Positions 48,664-57,441 are shown, counted from the first letter of the stretch. The stretch: 64,000 nucleotides of DNA from Oscillospiraceae bacterium (GCA_024684395.1 JAIKWY010000073.1:18720-82719); one strand, 5' to 3'. The notes: generated by a model from the sequence alone, not told the origin. Numbers and translations: made by a program.

Positions 48664-49143
48664 TCAGAACGGCGAGACATTGCTGCGTCGTCCATCCATC
48701 GCCCAGGCAGATCTGCCGCCGAAGCCGGAAGACTGAACAGGCTTTACGGACTTCACACGGTATGTCGTCCCATCCGCCTCGCTCATCATGGCGACCACAG
48801 CCGAGATCACAGCGATGACCTCATCATCATCCTCCGCAGCGGGTGCAGATACCGGCGCCGGCGCAGGTTCAGGTGCTGCCTTGACCGGTGCAGGCTTCTG
48901 GCTGATCTTGGGCGCCTGATCCGCAGCAGCTTTCGCTTTTTTGCGCTGTGCAGCCCCATCGAGCGCATCGAAGATCTTGCCGAAGCAGAAGATCACGAGC
49001 ACCAGAATGGCAAGCGCTGCGATAACGATACCCAGACCCGCAAAGGTCACACCCAGGTATTCGTCAACAGTCGGTCTTCGTCCGCCGTCAATGGATCCGC
49101 CGGCAAGCGTCAGGAGATTGCTTGTCAGAAAGCTAAGATTCAT
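48664..49143 (-). CDS. Sodium-pumping decarboxylase gamma-type subunit (OadG-like)
   Basis: 159 residues. One transmembrane helix (about 28-52, TFAGLGIVIAALAILVLVIF) is followed by a Lys/Ala/Pro-rich linker (residues 65-105). The conserved C-terminal segment DDEVIAVISAVVAMMSEADG and YRVKSVKPV is typical of OAD_gamma proteins. The subunit stabilises the membrane complex and binds Zn2+ in characterised homologues. The ATG with GGAGAGTG is chosen over a TTG five codons upstream. Co-transcribed with the beta subunit. Confidence 0.82.
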   Translation of the reverse strand: MNLSFLTSNLLTLAGGSIDGGRRPTVDEYLGVTFAGLGIVIAALAILVLVIFCFGKIFDALDGAAQRKKAKAAADQAPKISQKPAPVKAAPEPAPAPVSAPAAEDDDEVIAVISAVVAMMSEADGTTYRVKSVKPVQSSGFGGRSAWAMDGRRSNVSPF

Positions 49144-49184
49144 AGACTCACTCTCCAATCATTGAATTTTCAGCATACAAATTT

Positions 49185-49213
49185 ATTATACTATATTTCC
49201 GAAATAATTGCAA
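49185..49213 (-). promoter_or_regulatory. Promoter of the decarboxylase subunit genes
   Basis: On the minus strand: TTGCAA, 17 bp, TATAAT, about 42 bp before the gamma-subunit start. Confidence 0.7.
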
Positions 49214-49263
49214 GTGTTTTTTTCGCTTTTTTTACAGGTTTTACGATACGCACAGTTTCCCAT

Positions 49264-49297
49264 ATAAAAGCGCTCCCCTGTTTGGCAGGGAAGCGCC
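49264..49297 (-). terminator. folD terminator
   Basis: On the minus strand: AGGCGCTTCCCTG / CAGGGGAGCGCTTTTAT stem-loop with T-run, just after the folD stop. Confidence 0.8.
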
Positions 49298-49317
49298 TTT
49301 GCTTCAAAATCAGATGC

Positions 49318-50178
49318 TCAGTCCTTGATACCGTTCTGGATCTTAGCAGCGGTCAGTGTGTTGCGCATCAGCATGGCAATGGTCATGGGGCCGACACCGC
49401 CCGGAACGGGGGTGATAAAGCTTGCCTTGGGCTCTACCTCAGCAAAGTTCACATCGCCGCAGAGCTTGCCGGTCTCAAGACGGTTGATGCCCACGTCAAT
49501 GACAACAGCGCCCTCCTTCACCATGTCGCCAGTCACGAAGTTCGGCTTTCCGACTGCTGCAACGAGAATGTCGGCTTCTCTGGTGATCGCCGTAAGGTCC
49601 TTGGTGCGGCTGTGGCAGATGGTGACGGTGCCGTTGCGGTGCAGGAGCAGCATTGCCATCGGCTTGCCGACGATATTGCTGCGGCCGATGACTACGCAGT
49701 TCTTGCCGGCAACATCAACGCCGGTCGAGTCAAGCAGCTCGATCGCGCCCGCCGGTGTGCAGGGCAGGAACTTGTACTCGCCGATCATAATACGGCCGAC
49801 GTTCTCCGGATGGAACGCATCCACATCCTTTTTGGGGTTGATCGACTTGATGATGGCCATATCGTTGATGTGCTTCGGCACGGGAAGCTGTACGAGGATG
49901 CCGTTGATCGCCGGATCCACGTTCATTTTCTTGACGAGGGCAATAAGCTCTTCCTGGGTAGTATCCTCCGGGAGGGCATACTCGATGCTCTTGAAGCCCA
50001 TGAGCTCGCAGGCCTTCTTCTTGTTGTTGACGTACACTCGGGAAGCCGGATCATTGCCCACGATCACGACCGCCAGACTGGGCTGGATACCGTACTTTTC
50101 CATAAACGCAGCCGTCTCCTGACGAACCTCTTCCTTGATCCGTGCGGAGATTGCCTTGCCGTCGATCAGTTTTGCCAT
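49318..50178 (-). CDS. folD: Bifunctional methylene-THF dehydrogenase / methenyl-THF cyclohydrolase
   Basis: 286 residues, normal length. FolD interconverts 5,10-methylene-THF and 10-formyl-THF with NADP. Catalytic motifs: SRVYVNNKKKACELMG (Tyr and the catalytic Lys), GILVQLPVPKHI, DVDAFHPENVGRI (folate site), VVIGRSNIVGKPMAMLLL (nucleotide site) and the C-terminal PVPGGVGPMTIAMLM. ATG with GGAGGGG upstream, chosen over open frame 31 codons longer. Monocistronic with its own promoter and terminator. Confidence 0.96.
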   Translation of the reverse strand: MAKLIDGKAISARIKEEVRQETAAFMEKYGIQPSLAVVIVGNDPASRVYVNNKKKACELMGFKSIEYALPEDTTQEELIALVKKMNVDPAINGILVQLPVPKHINDMAIIKSINPKKDVDAFHPENVGRIMIGEYKFLPCTPAGAIELLDSTGVDVAGKNCVVIGRSNIVGKPMAMLLLHRNGTVTICHSRTKDLTAITREADILVAAVGKPNFVTGDMVKEGAVVIDVGINRLETGKLCGDVNFAEVEPKASFITPVPGGVGPMTIAMLMRNTLTAAKIQNGIKD

Positions 50179-50212
50179 AGTTGACCCCTCCATAATTAGC
50201 ATTATTATAATT

Positions 50213-50241
50213 AGTATAGCACAGTCGTGCCGAAAATGCAA
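50213..50241 (-). promoter_or_regulatory. folD promoter
   Basis: On the minus strand: TTGCAT, 17 bp, extended -10 TGC then TATACT. Confidence 0.7.
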
Positions 50242-50271
50242 GTGTTTTTTTCGGAGGGAGGCACCCCACAT

Positions 50272-50300
50272 TTGACATTTCCCTTCGATTCTGCTATAAT
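50272..50300 (+). promoter_or_regulatory. Promoter of the DUF218 gene
   Basis: TTGACA, 17 bp, extended -10 TGC then TATAAT, about 45 bp before the start. Confidence 0.75.
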
Positions 50301-50345
50301 GAACAGGGCTCTCAACGCCAAGATCATCCAGAAAGGAAAATACCC

Positions 50346-51782
50346 ATGCCGTCCGACACCCGATTCAGCGCCGTTCTGCGCCGTATGCATATCGCCATGA
50401 TCGTTTCTGCCGTGCTCCTGCTCGTTGCACTCGTGCTCTCTGTCGAGTGCAGTGCCGGACACCTCGTCATGACCATCCCCTACCAGACCCCGCCCGCCGG
50501 ATTTGTTTCGGAGAACGAGAATATCATCATCGAGGAGATCCCCGGCAATGACAGGCAGGTACTCGTCACCGCCAAGTCCCCCGGCATCTGCTTTGTCGAA
50601 GGGGATGACAATTCAGTCCTGTCCTTTCTGGTGCTGCCCAACGGCACCATCATCGACCGGAGCCGGTTTGTCTTTTCCGGCTATCTGCCGCTGTTTTTCA
50701 GCTTGCAGGGCTTTGTCCTCGTCATGACGATCTTAGTCTACGCCGCCTTCTTCCTCCGCATCCGGCACGAGCTTTACTCCTATTCCACGCTGTTTGCAGG
50801 CGGTACTGCCATCTTCCTGACAGCAGTAGCCGTCTTCCTTCTTGCCACAGCAGTCACCCTCTGCAACCAGAGCGATGAAAACGCCGTCTTCTACGTCTAT
50901 GACCTCATCACCGGCGCCGGCGTCATCTTCCTCGGTATCAGCGCCCCCTTCCTGCTGCTCTTCGCGCTGGTGCTCACGATCAGCAATCTCGTGCTCATCA
51001 AGCGTGAGGGTTTCTCGATCGGCCGCATTCCCGGTCTGCTCATCAGCTTTCTCATTTTTGCAGGCATCGGCGGCTATCTGATCCTGACAAACTTTTTCTT
51101 CTCCGGCAGCGAGAAGCAGATGCGCATTTACTATGCGATCGAAAACACCTATGCGTTGCTGTTCGCCTACCTCGAATCCATGCTGGTCGGCGCCTGTATA
51201 TGCGGCATGATCGCAGCCAGACGCAAGCCTGCCCCCGACAAGACCCATGTCGTGATCCTCGGCTGCCGTGTCGGCGATGACGGCAAGCCCCTCCCGCTGC
51301 TGCGCGGCAGGATCGACGCCGCCGTTGCGCTTGCCAAGAAACAGGAAGCCGAGACCGGCACCGCCGTCACCTTCGTCCCCTCCGGCGGCAAGGGCTCGGA
51401 TGAAGTCATCTCCGAAGCCGGCTGTATGCGCAATTACCTGCTCGAACAGGGCATCCCCGAGTCCCGCATCCTCGTGGAGGACAAGTCCACCTCCACCCTC
51501 GAGAACATGCGCTTCTCTCTGATGAAGATCCGTGAGGACTGCGAAGCGCCGAAGGTCGCCTTCGCCACGTCCAATTACCACGTCCTCCGCAGCGGCATCA
51601 TCGCCCGGAGCGCCGGACTCGATGCAGAAGGCGTCGGCTCCCGCACCGGCTGGTATTTCTGGCCGAATGCCTTCATCCGGGAGTTCATCGGGCTGATCGT
51701 GAGCAAGTGGAAAAGCCACCTGCTTCTGCTCGGGCTGTTCGTCATCCTGTGCTTCACCGCCAACCTGATCTTCCCGCGCTGA
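50346..51782 (+). CDS. Membrane protein with DUF218 (YdcF/ElyC/SanA) domain
   Basis: 478 residues. The first 290 residues contain about seven transmembrane segments: one at 15-35, an external loop to about 115, then a cluster to about 285. Residues 298-445 are a DUF218 domain: THVVILGCRVGDDGKPLPLL, GTAVTFVPSGGKGSDEVISE, ESRILVEDKSTSTLENM, VAFATSNYHVLRS. A final transmembrane helix lies near 455-475. ElyC/SanA-type proteins are linked to envelope and peptidoglycan precursor integrity, but their reaction is not established. Expressed alone from a consensus promoter. Confidence 0.87.
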   Translation: MPSDTRFSAVLRRMHIAMIVSAVLLLVALVLSVECSAGHLVMTIPYQTPPAGFVSENENIIIEEIPGNDRQVLVTAKSPGICFVEGDDNSVLSFLVLPNGTIIDRSRFVFSGYLPLFFSLQGFVLVMTILVYAAFFLRIRHELYSYSTLFAGGTAIFLTAVAVFLLATAVTLCNQSDENAVFYVYDLITGAGVIFLGISAPFLLLFALVLTISNLVLIKREGFSIGRIPGLLISFLIFAGIGGYLILTNFFFSGSEKQMRIYYAIENTYALLFAYLESMLVGACICGMIAARRKPAPDKTHVVILGCRVGDDGKPLPLLRGRIDAAVALAKKQEAETGTAVTFVPSGGKGSDEVISEAGCMRNYLLEQGIPESRILVEDKSTSTLENMRFSLMKIREDCEAPKVAFATSNYHVLRSGIIARSAGLDAEGVGSRTGWYFWPNAFIREFIGLIVSKWKSHLLLLGLFVILCFTANLIFPR

Positions 51783-51791
51783 TCCGACACA

Positions 51792-51820
51792 GGCTGACCG
51801 CACCCCGGTCAGCCTTTTTT
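51792..51820 (+). terminator. Terminator of the DUF218 gene
   Basis: GGCTGACCG / CGGTCAGCC stem-loop followed by TTTTTT, about ten bases after the stop codon. Confidence 0.85.
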
Positions 51821-51978
51821 ATCCCCCGTGACCCCCGATATATCCGTGACCCCCTCGAAAAAACTGCGCATTTCTGCACTTTTGCAATGGAAATACCCAG
51901 TTTTTTCAGATTTCACCCCGTGAAATCGTATACCTCTCCAAACCTTTTGAATCCTTTGTGAATTTCGGGCTTTTCTCG

Positions 51979-52007
51979 TTGACATTTCCCCGCAGATACT
52001 ATATAAT
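51979..52007 (+). promoter_or_regulatory. Promoter of the two-module lipoprotein gene
   Basis: TTGACA, 17 bp, TATAAT. The leader is about 60 nt. Confidence 0.75.
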
Positions 52008-52073
52008 ACACATGGGCATTAAAAAAAGAAGAGACTGCCCGTTCCGAATCATTTCAGAGAGGAGTAAGGATTT

Positions 52074-53039
52074 ATGAAAAAGAGAATTGCACTGATCGTA
52101 GCACTTGGCATGTTAGCCTGCGGCATGACCGCCTGCGGCGGCAGCACCGAGAGCACTGTTGAGCCGGCTACTGAAGCAACGACCGAGGCGACCGAAGAGT
52201 CCACCGAGGAGACCACTGAAGTTGTCTACATCGAGGACGAATCCGTCATCGGCACCTATGTCTGTGACAGAGCCAAGCTCGACATCACCAGCAACGACGC
52301 CAAGACCTTCTTCATCACCGTGATCTGGGGTGCTTCCGCATCCGAGACAGCCGAATGGGATGCTGTCGGCCATCTCGACCAGGACCATGTGATGCATTAT
52401 GAGGCTTGCCGCAAGCAGCATGTTGTCTATGCCGAGAACGGCGAGGCTACCTCTACCGAGGTCATCTACAGCGACGGCGACGGCACTCTCGTCTTCACCG
52501 ACAAGGGCGTAGAGTGGCACGACAACAAGGAGGACGCCGGCAAGGATATGCTCTTCACGCCGGCACCCGAGGAGGAGACCACCGAGGAGACAACTGAGGA
52601 GACGACCGAGGCTTCCACCGAGGACACCACCGCAGCCGAGGATACCACCGCAGCTGAGGATGAGACCAACGCACCGCTCGTCGGCATCTTTGAGGGCACC
52701 TATATCGAGAGCGCCGGCAAGGGCGTTGTCGAGATCATCAACAACATGAACGACACCTACACCGTACACGTTCGCTGGAATGAGTCCGCTGCGGCTGTCA
52801 ACGAGTGGGAATTCAGCGGCGAATTCAGCGGCAGACAGGTGCTCGAGTACACCAATGGCACCAAGACCCGCACCGTTTACGGCGAGGACGGCAATGCGAC
52901 CGTTGACGAGGACGGTAACCAGACACCCTACACCGTTTACACCGACGGCACCGGCTATGTCAAGGTGACCGACGAGGGTCTGTACTGGAACGACGAAAAG
53001 GAGCACATCGCTGACGACGTTCTGTTCGTCAAGCAGTAA
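52074..53039 (+). CDS. Lipoprotein with two similar beta-rich modules
   Basis: 321 residues. The lipoprotein signal ends in MLACGMTACGG (lipobox Cys at 17 or 22). An acidic Thr/Glu linker leads to module 1 (about 55-165: VIGTYVCDRAKLDIT ... GVEWHDNKEDAGKDMLF). A second Thr/Glu linker follows (EETTEETTEE), then module 2 (about 205-321: LVGIFEGTYIESAGKGVVEI ... GLYWNDEKEHIADDVLFV). The modules align end to end (W-A/N-E-S/T-A-WD/EF, VVYAENG/TVYGEDG, LYWNDEKE/VEWHDNKE), so they arose by internal duplication. No enzyme motif is seen; it is probably an extracellular binding protein of unknown ligand. GAGAGGAG precedes the ATG. Confidence 0.78.
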   Translation: MKKRIALIVALGMLACGMTACGGSTESTVEPATEATTEATEESTEETTEVVYIEDESVIGTYVCDRAKLDITSNDAKTFFITVIWGASASETAEWDAVGHLDQDHVMHYEACRKQHVVYAENGEATSTEVIYSDGDGTLVFTDKGVEWHDNKEDAGKDMLFTPAPEEETTEETTEETTEASTEDTTAAEDTTAAEDETNAPLVGIFEGTYIESAGKGVVEIINNMNDTYTVHVRWNESAAAVNEWEFSGEFSGRQVLEYTNGTKTRTVYGEDGNATVDEDGNQTPYTVYTDGTGYVKVTDEGLYWNDEKEHIADDVLFVKQ

Positions 53040-53060
53040 GCCCCCCTATCCCGAATACCA

Positions 53061-53098
53061 AAAGCCGCATCGTGTTCTGCACTGTGCGGCTTTTCTTT
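53061..53098 (+). terminator. Terminator of the lipoprotein gene
   Basis: AAAGCCGCA / TGCGGCTTTTCTTTT stem-loop, 20 bp after the stop. Confidence 0.75.
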
Positions 53099-53159
53099 TG
53101 CGTTCCGGAAACAGGGGCGTGCGCATTCCGAACAGTTAGTGTGGTGCTTATCATTCTAA

Positions 53160-53240
53160 AGGCAGGTCTAAGGGGACGGCTTGCAGGCGGCTTTCCCCAG
53201 GATCCAGAACACTCCTGTCCGGTCGTCCCCCCAAAGCATC
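53160..53240 (+). repeat. Degenerate copy of the 161-bp element upstream of the GT4 promoter
   Basis: GGCAGGTCTAAGGGG, ACGGCTTGCAGGCGGCTT, CCCCAGGATCCAGAACACTC and CCGGTCGTCC match the tail half of the units at 6562-7045. As at pth, it stops just before a promoter whose -35 is TTGCAT. Confidence 0.55.
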
Positions 53241-53243
53241 CGC

Positions 53244-53272
53244 TTGCATTTTTTCCTCCCCTGTGCTATAAT
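53244..53272 (+). promoter_or_regulatory. Promoter of the GT4-GH13 operon
   Basis: TTGCAT, 17 bp, extended -10 TGC then TATAAT, about 37 bp before the start. Confidence 0.75.
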
Positions 53273-53308
53273 AATACTACCAAAGGACTACAAAAGGAGG
53301 TATCCCCC

Positions 53309-54883
53309 ATGAAGGTGATTCTGCTCAACGATTCCTTCCCGCCCGTGATCGACGGCGTAGCCAATGTCGTGACGAACTACGCTTCCATCCTGACAAGGAC
53401 AGGCCGCGCCAGCGTCATGGTCGGCACTCCGGCCTATCCGGGAACGGACTACTCCGTCTATCCCTATCCGGTGGTCGCATACCAGAGCTTCAACACCCCG
53501 GACATCACTGCCGGCTACCGCGCCGGTAATCCCTTCCAGATCAAGTCGGTCAGCAAGATGGCAAAGTTCGAGCCGGACATCATCCATGTGCACTGCCCTG
53601 CCGCTTCTGCGGTGCTCGGACGGCTGCTGCGCAAAGAGACCAATGCACCGATCGTGTTCACCTACCACACAAAATATGACGTTGACATCGCACGCGCCGT
53701 CAAGTCCGAGATCCTCCGCAAGGAAGCCATCAAGGTCATGATCGACAATGTCTCCGCCTGCGATGAGGTCTGGACCGTCAGCCAGGGCGCCGGCGACAAT
53801 CTGCGTGCGCTCGGCTATGAGGGCGACATCCGTGTCGTATCCAACGGCGTAGACTTCGAGAAGGGCAGAGCCGATGACGCCCTGGTCGAAGAAGCCGTCA
53901 AGGGCTATGACCTCCCGGAGGATGTGCCGATGTTCCTCTTTGTCGGACGCATCATCAATTATAAAGGTCTCCCCCTCATCCTCGATGCCATGCGCCAGCT
54001 CTCGGAGGACGGCATCGACTACCGCATGGTATTCATCGGCTCCGGTGTCAACAAGGAGGAGCTGGAACAGAAGACCCGTGAATACGGCATCTCCCTCTCC
54101 GTCCTTCAGGAGGACGGCACTGTCACCGACGAGACCGGCAGCAAGAAGGCAGGACGTGTCATCTTCACCGGCCCTGTCTATGACAGAAATATCCTCCGTG
54201 CCTGGAACACCCGTGCCGACCTGTTTCTGTTCCCCTCGACCTACGATACCAACGGCATCGTTGTCCGTGAAGCCGCCGCCTGCGGGCTTGCCTCCGTGCT
54301 GATCGAGGGCTCCTGTGCCGCCGAAGGCATCACAGACGGCAGAAACGGCTTCATCATGCAGGAAAATGCCGACTCCCTCGCAGCGCTCCTGCGTGAACTG
54401 GCACCGAAGCGGGATGTCATGCGCCAGGTCGGTCAGAAGGCAATGGACGAGATCTATATCTCCTGGGAGGAGAGCGTGCTCGCCGCCGCCGACCGCTATC
54501 AGGTGATCCTCGAAAAGCGACACGCCGAGCAGCGCACCGGCACCGAGCGGTCTGAGCTGAGCTCGGATCGGTTCATCGGCACCACAGTCGATGTGATGGA
54601 TGCGCTCTACGATGCGTTCCACCTCCCGAAGGCGCTGCACACCGGCATCCAGGACAATCTCAACGGCAGCTTCCAGTATATGAAGGACAATCTGGGCGGT
54701 ATGCAGGAGAACGTCGCCGATATGTCCGACTTCCTGAAAGAACGATTCGATGAGATGCAGAAGCGTGGAAAAGAGATCGGCGCCGGCTTCCGTGAGATCG
54801 GCGAAGGCTTCCACAGCGCCGGACATGAAGTGAAAGCGGGGTTCAAAGAGGGATGGAAGAAAATCAAGGGCGACAAGGACTGA
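53309..54883 (+). CDS. Glycosyltransferase family 4 with amphipathic C-terminal tail
   Basis: 524 residues. The GT4/GT-B core covers residues 1-395: MKVILLNDSFPPVIDGVANV at the N-terminus, DIIHVHCPAASAVLG, FTYHTKYDVD, VSNGVDFEKG, LFVGRIINYKGL and the donor-site E-x7-E region in DTNGIVVREAAACGLASVLI. The closest characterised type is the diacylglycerol glucosyltransferase/mannosyltransferase group, so it may make membrane glycolipids; this is inference. The last 95 residues (from about MDALYDAFHLPKAL) are an unusual series of amphipathic helices with repeating G-F and E-I-G motifs (GAGFREIGEGFHSAGHEVKA), suited to lying on a membrane. AAAGGAGG lies upstream. It overlaps the GH13 gene by 31 bp. 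Confidence 0.87.
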   Translation: MKVILLNDSFPPVIDGVANVVTNYASILTRTGRASVMVGTPAYPGTDYSVYPYPVVAYQSFNTPDITAGYRAGNPFQIKSVSKMAKFEPDIIHVHCPAASAVLGRLLRKETNAPIVFTYHTKYDVDIARAVKSEILRKEAIKVMIDNVSACDEVWTVSQGAGDNLRALGYEGDIRVVSNGVDFEKGRADDALVEEAVKGYDLPEDVPMFLFVGRIINYKGLPLILDAMRQLSEDGIDYRMVFIGSGVNKEELEQKTREYGISLSVLQEDGTVTDETGSKKAGRVIFTGPVYDRNILRAWNTRADLFLFPSTYDTNGIVVREAAACGLASVLIEGSCAAEGITDGRNGFIMQENADSLAALLRELAPKRDVMRQVGQKAMDEIYISWEESVLAAADRYQVILEKRHAEQRTGTERSELSSDRFIGTTVDVMDALYDAFHLPKALHTGIQDNLNGSFQYMKDNLGGMQENVADMSDFLKERFDEMQKRGKEIGAGFREIGEGFHSAGHEVKAGFKEGWKKIKGDKD

Positions 54884-56529
54884 AAAGCCGCAGGAAGGGC
54901 TGGTTCAAGGAGACCGTCTTCTACCAGATCTGGATCCGCAGCTTTGCCGACGGCAACGGCGACGGCATCGGCGATCTGTACGGCGTCTATGACAAGCTCG
55001 AGTATCTGCATGACCTCGGCATTGACGGCATCTGGTTCTCGCCCATCTATCCGTCACCGAATGCAGACTTCGGCTACGACATCTCCGACTACCGGAACAT
55101 CCACCCGGATTACGGCACTCTCGAGCAGTTCCTGAAAGTGCTGAACAAGGCGCACAGCCTTGGCATCCGGGTGCTGATGGATCTGGTCGTGAACCACACC
55201 TCCGATGAGCATATGTGGTTCCAGATGAGCCGCCGCCGCATCGCACCCTATACGGACTACTATATCTGGCGGGATGAGCCCAACAACTGGGATTCCCTTT
55301 TTGAGGGGAAGGCGTGGGAGTATGACGAGCTGCGGGGGCAGTACTATCTGCACCTGTTCAGCAAGAAACAGCCCGACCTGAATATGGATAACCCGAAGGT
55401 GCGCCAGGAAGTGCGTGAGATCATGCGTTTCTGGCTGGATATGGGCGTAGACGGCTTCCGGGAGGATGTCATCACCTTCATCTCCAAGCGGGAGGGGCTC
55501 CCCGACGGGCTCCCCTTCGTCCCGGCAGCAAATGCCATCATGCATTATAAGGACGGCCCCCATGTGCATGAATATCTGCGGGAATTTCGCCGCATCGCCG
55601 AGGAATACAACGCCGTCCAGATCGGCGAAGGCCCCATGACGACCGTGCAGTCCGCCATGCAGTACCTGACCGGCGACACCAAGTCGATGGACATGATGAT
55701 CTCGTTTGACCACATGTTAGCGGACTGTATCTATACGGAATACCTGCACCTGCCGTTCAGTCTGGTGCGCTTCAAGCGTGCCGTGAGCCGCTGGCAGACA
55801 ACGCTCGCAGGCAAGAGCTGGAACGTGCTCTATCTCGAAAACCACGATCATCCCCGCATCATCAGCCGCTACGGCAGCGAGGACTACTGGCGGGAGAGCG
55901 GCACCATGCTGGCGATGTGCTACCTGTTCTTGCAGGGCACGCCGTTCGTGTACCAGGGGCAGGAGATCGGCATGACGAACATCCGCCTGGATTCGATCGC
56001 CGACTACATCGACGTGCAGAGCAAGGGCAATTACGAGCGCCTCCTGACCTTCGAGCCGGAGGAAAAGCGCCTGCACCGTGTGCATGTGTCGAGCCGTGAC
56101 TCCGCCCGCACGCCCGTGCAGTGGACAGCGGGAAAGAACGCCGGCTTCACGACCGGCGAGCCGTGGTTCGTCATCAACCCGAACTATACACATATCAACG
56201 TGGCTGCTGAACAAGACGATCCGTGGAGCATTCTGTCATTCTACAAGAAATGCATCGCCCTGCGGAAGCGCAGCAAAACCTTGCTCTACGGCAGCTACCG
56301 GGAATTTTACCCGAACGATCCGCATTTCTACATCTATGAGCGGGTGCATGACAAGACCCGCTATCTGATCGTCTGCTCCTTCTCCGAGCATGAGCAGGTG
56401 CTGACGATGCCGGAGCCCTACTGCTCCGGAAAGCTCCAGCTCGTGCTGGCGAACTACCCCGGCACAAACGGCGCCCTGCCGACCTTCCGCCCCTACGAAG
56501 CGAGGGTCTACCGGATGCGCAAAACATGA
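54853..56529 (+). CDS. GH13 alpha-glucosidase (oligo-1,6-glucosidase / trehalose-phosphate hydrolase type)
   Basis: 558 residues, no signal peptide, so it acts in the cytoplasm. GH13 regions: VLMDLVVNHTSDEH (region I), GVDGFREDVITFI (nucleophile Asp), IGEGPM (acid/base Glu), ENHDHPRIISRYG (third Asp). The QPDLNMDNPKVRQEV and TPFVYQGQEIGMTN motifs place it with exo-acting alpha-glucosidases, not endo-amylases. The likely start ATG lies within the GT4 gene with AGAGGG too close to be ideal, so coupling to GT4 translation is likely. The first 17 residues (MEENQGRQGLKSRRKGW) are not conserved. A GT4 plus glucosidase pair suggests storage or glycolipid glucan turnover, which is inference. Confidence 0.9.
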   Translation: MEENQGRQGLKSRRKGWFKETVFYQIWIRSFADGNGDGIGDLYGVYDKLEYLHDLGIDGIWFSPIYPSPNADFGYDISDYRNIHPDYGTLEQFLKVLNKAHSLGIRVLMDLVVNHTSDEHMWFQMSRRRIAPYTDYYIWRDEPNNWDSLFEGKAWEYDELRGQYYLHLFSKKQPDLNMDNPKVRQEVREIMRFWLDMGVDGFREDVITFISKREGLPDGLPFVPAANAIMHYKDGPHVHEYLREFRRIAEEYNAVQIGEGPMTTVQSAMQYLTGDTKSMDMMISFDHMLADCIYTEYLHLPFSLVRFKRAVSRWQTTLAGKSWNVLYLENHDHPRIISRYGSEDYWRESGTMLAMCYLFLQGTPFVYQGQEIGMTNIRLDSIADYIDVQSKGNYERLLTFEPEEKRLHRVHVSSRDSARTPVQWTAGKNAGFTTGEPWFVINPNYTHINVAAEQDDPWSILSFYKKCIALRKRSKTLLYGSYREFYPNDPHFYIYERVHDKTRYLIVCSFSEHEQVLTMPEPYCSGKLQLVLANYPGTNGALPTFRPYEARVYRMRKT

Positions 56530-56665
56530 TACTGATCCTCAAAACAAAAATAGGGCACCTCTAAAAACATAGTTTTTAGAGATCTCCAATAAATAAAGCG
56601 GGTCTGCGGAGGGGGAAGTTTACTTATCTATCCGGGTAATGGGGAGTAGTATGATCATAGAAAAC

Positions 56666-56704
56666 ATGAGCCCGGAGGCTATATGGCTTCCGGGCTCTTT
56701 GTCT
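56666..56704 (+). terminator. Terminator of the GT4-GH13 operon
   Basis: GAGCCCGGAGGC / GGCTTCCGGGCTC stem-loop followed by TTTG, about 137 bp after the GH13 stop. Confidence 0.75.
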
Positions 56705-56943
56705 GTATCTTATGGGCATCTTCTGGTTTTACGTTTTGTATTTGATGATATAGATTCAATGTATTGTATACATCATTTGTATACAAGCCGTATATTCTCG
56801 CCCATTTATTAACTTTTTGTTCACATTTTCTTCATATTATCAACGCATTTTCACAAATCTATCACATTCAAATGTTAATATACTATTAACGAATCATGAT
56901 AATATATGAACAATTCATGATGAAAGTTTGGACGGTGAGAATT
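56705..56943 (+). promoter_or_regulatory. AT-rich intergenic region with twin TTGTATACA boxes
   Basis: An unusually AT-rich 240-bp stretch without a gene. Two identical TTGTATACA boxes (56764-56772 and 56777-56785), each containing the palindrome TGTATACA, are spaced 13 bp apart. That would place a regulator on nearly the same helical face. GntR-type proteins bind similar sites. No sharp promoter consensus is seen. Confidence 0.4.
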
Positions 56944-57432
56944 ATGAAACACAAAACAGACCCCATCCGCCTCCCCTTGTCTGGAATGCAGCTGCTCGGT
57001 GTCGTCATCCTGCTGACAGGGCTTTGCCTGCTGCTGCTCTTTGGCATGAGCGCCTACCGACTGGCAAACAGCGACCCCGAAGCCTCCCTCGAGGAGCACC
57101 AGGAGGAGCTCGATGCCGGCATCAGCCCCGATCTGATCGAAAGCGAGATCATGCTGACGAACCGGAAACGAGCCGCCTCCAAGCTCCCGTTTGCTGCGCT
57201 CGGCGGCATTCTGGTGCTCGCCTCCATCCCGATGTTCTACAAGCCCCGTGCGGAGGGGATAGCGCTGCGGCTCCGGAGATCCCGGAGGGAGGACGAGGAA
57301 CCGGAGACGCTGACCGACGAAGGCTATACCGCCCCGGATATGGATGATTATGACTACATCATCGACCCGGATCTCCGTGAGCGCCTGATCCGTGAGGACC
57401 GCAGACGCAAAGCCATGCAGAAACGCCGCTGA
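56944..57432 (+). CDS. Small membrane protein with charged C-terminal tail
   Basis: 162 residues from the ATG preceded by GGTGAGAATT; two earlier in-frame ATGs (56896 region) have no good site. Two transmembrane segments (about 14-36 and 82-99) flank an external loop rich in Glu and Asp (SDPEASLEEHQEELDAGISP). The C-terminal 60 residues are strongly charged (LRRSRREDEEPETL ... RERLIREDRRRKAMQKRR) and probably cytoplasmic. No family recognised. Monocistronic. Confidence 0.65.
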   Translation: MKHKTDPIRLPLSGMQLLGVVILLTGLCLLLLFGMSAYRLANSDPEASLEEHQEELDAGISPDLIESEIMLTNRKRAASKLPFAALGGILVLASIPMFYKPRAEGIALRLRRSRREDEEPETLTDEGYTAPDMDDYDYIIDPDLRERLIREDRRRKAMQKRR

Positions 57433-57441
57433 TACACGGAA

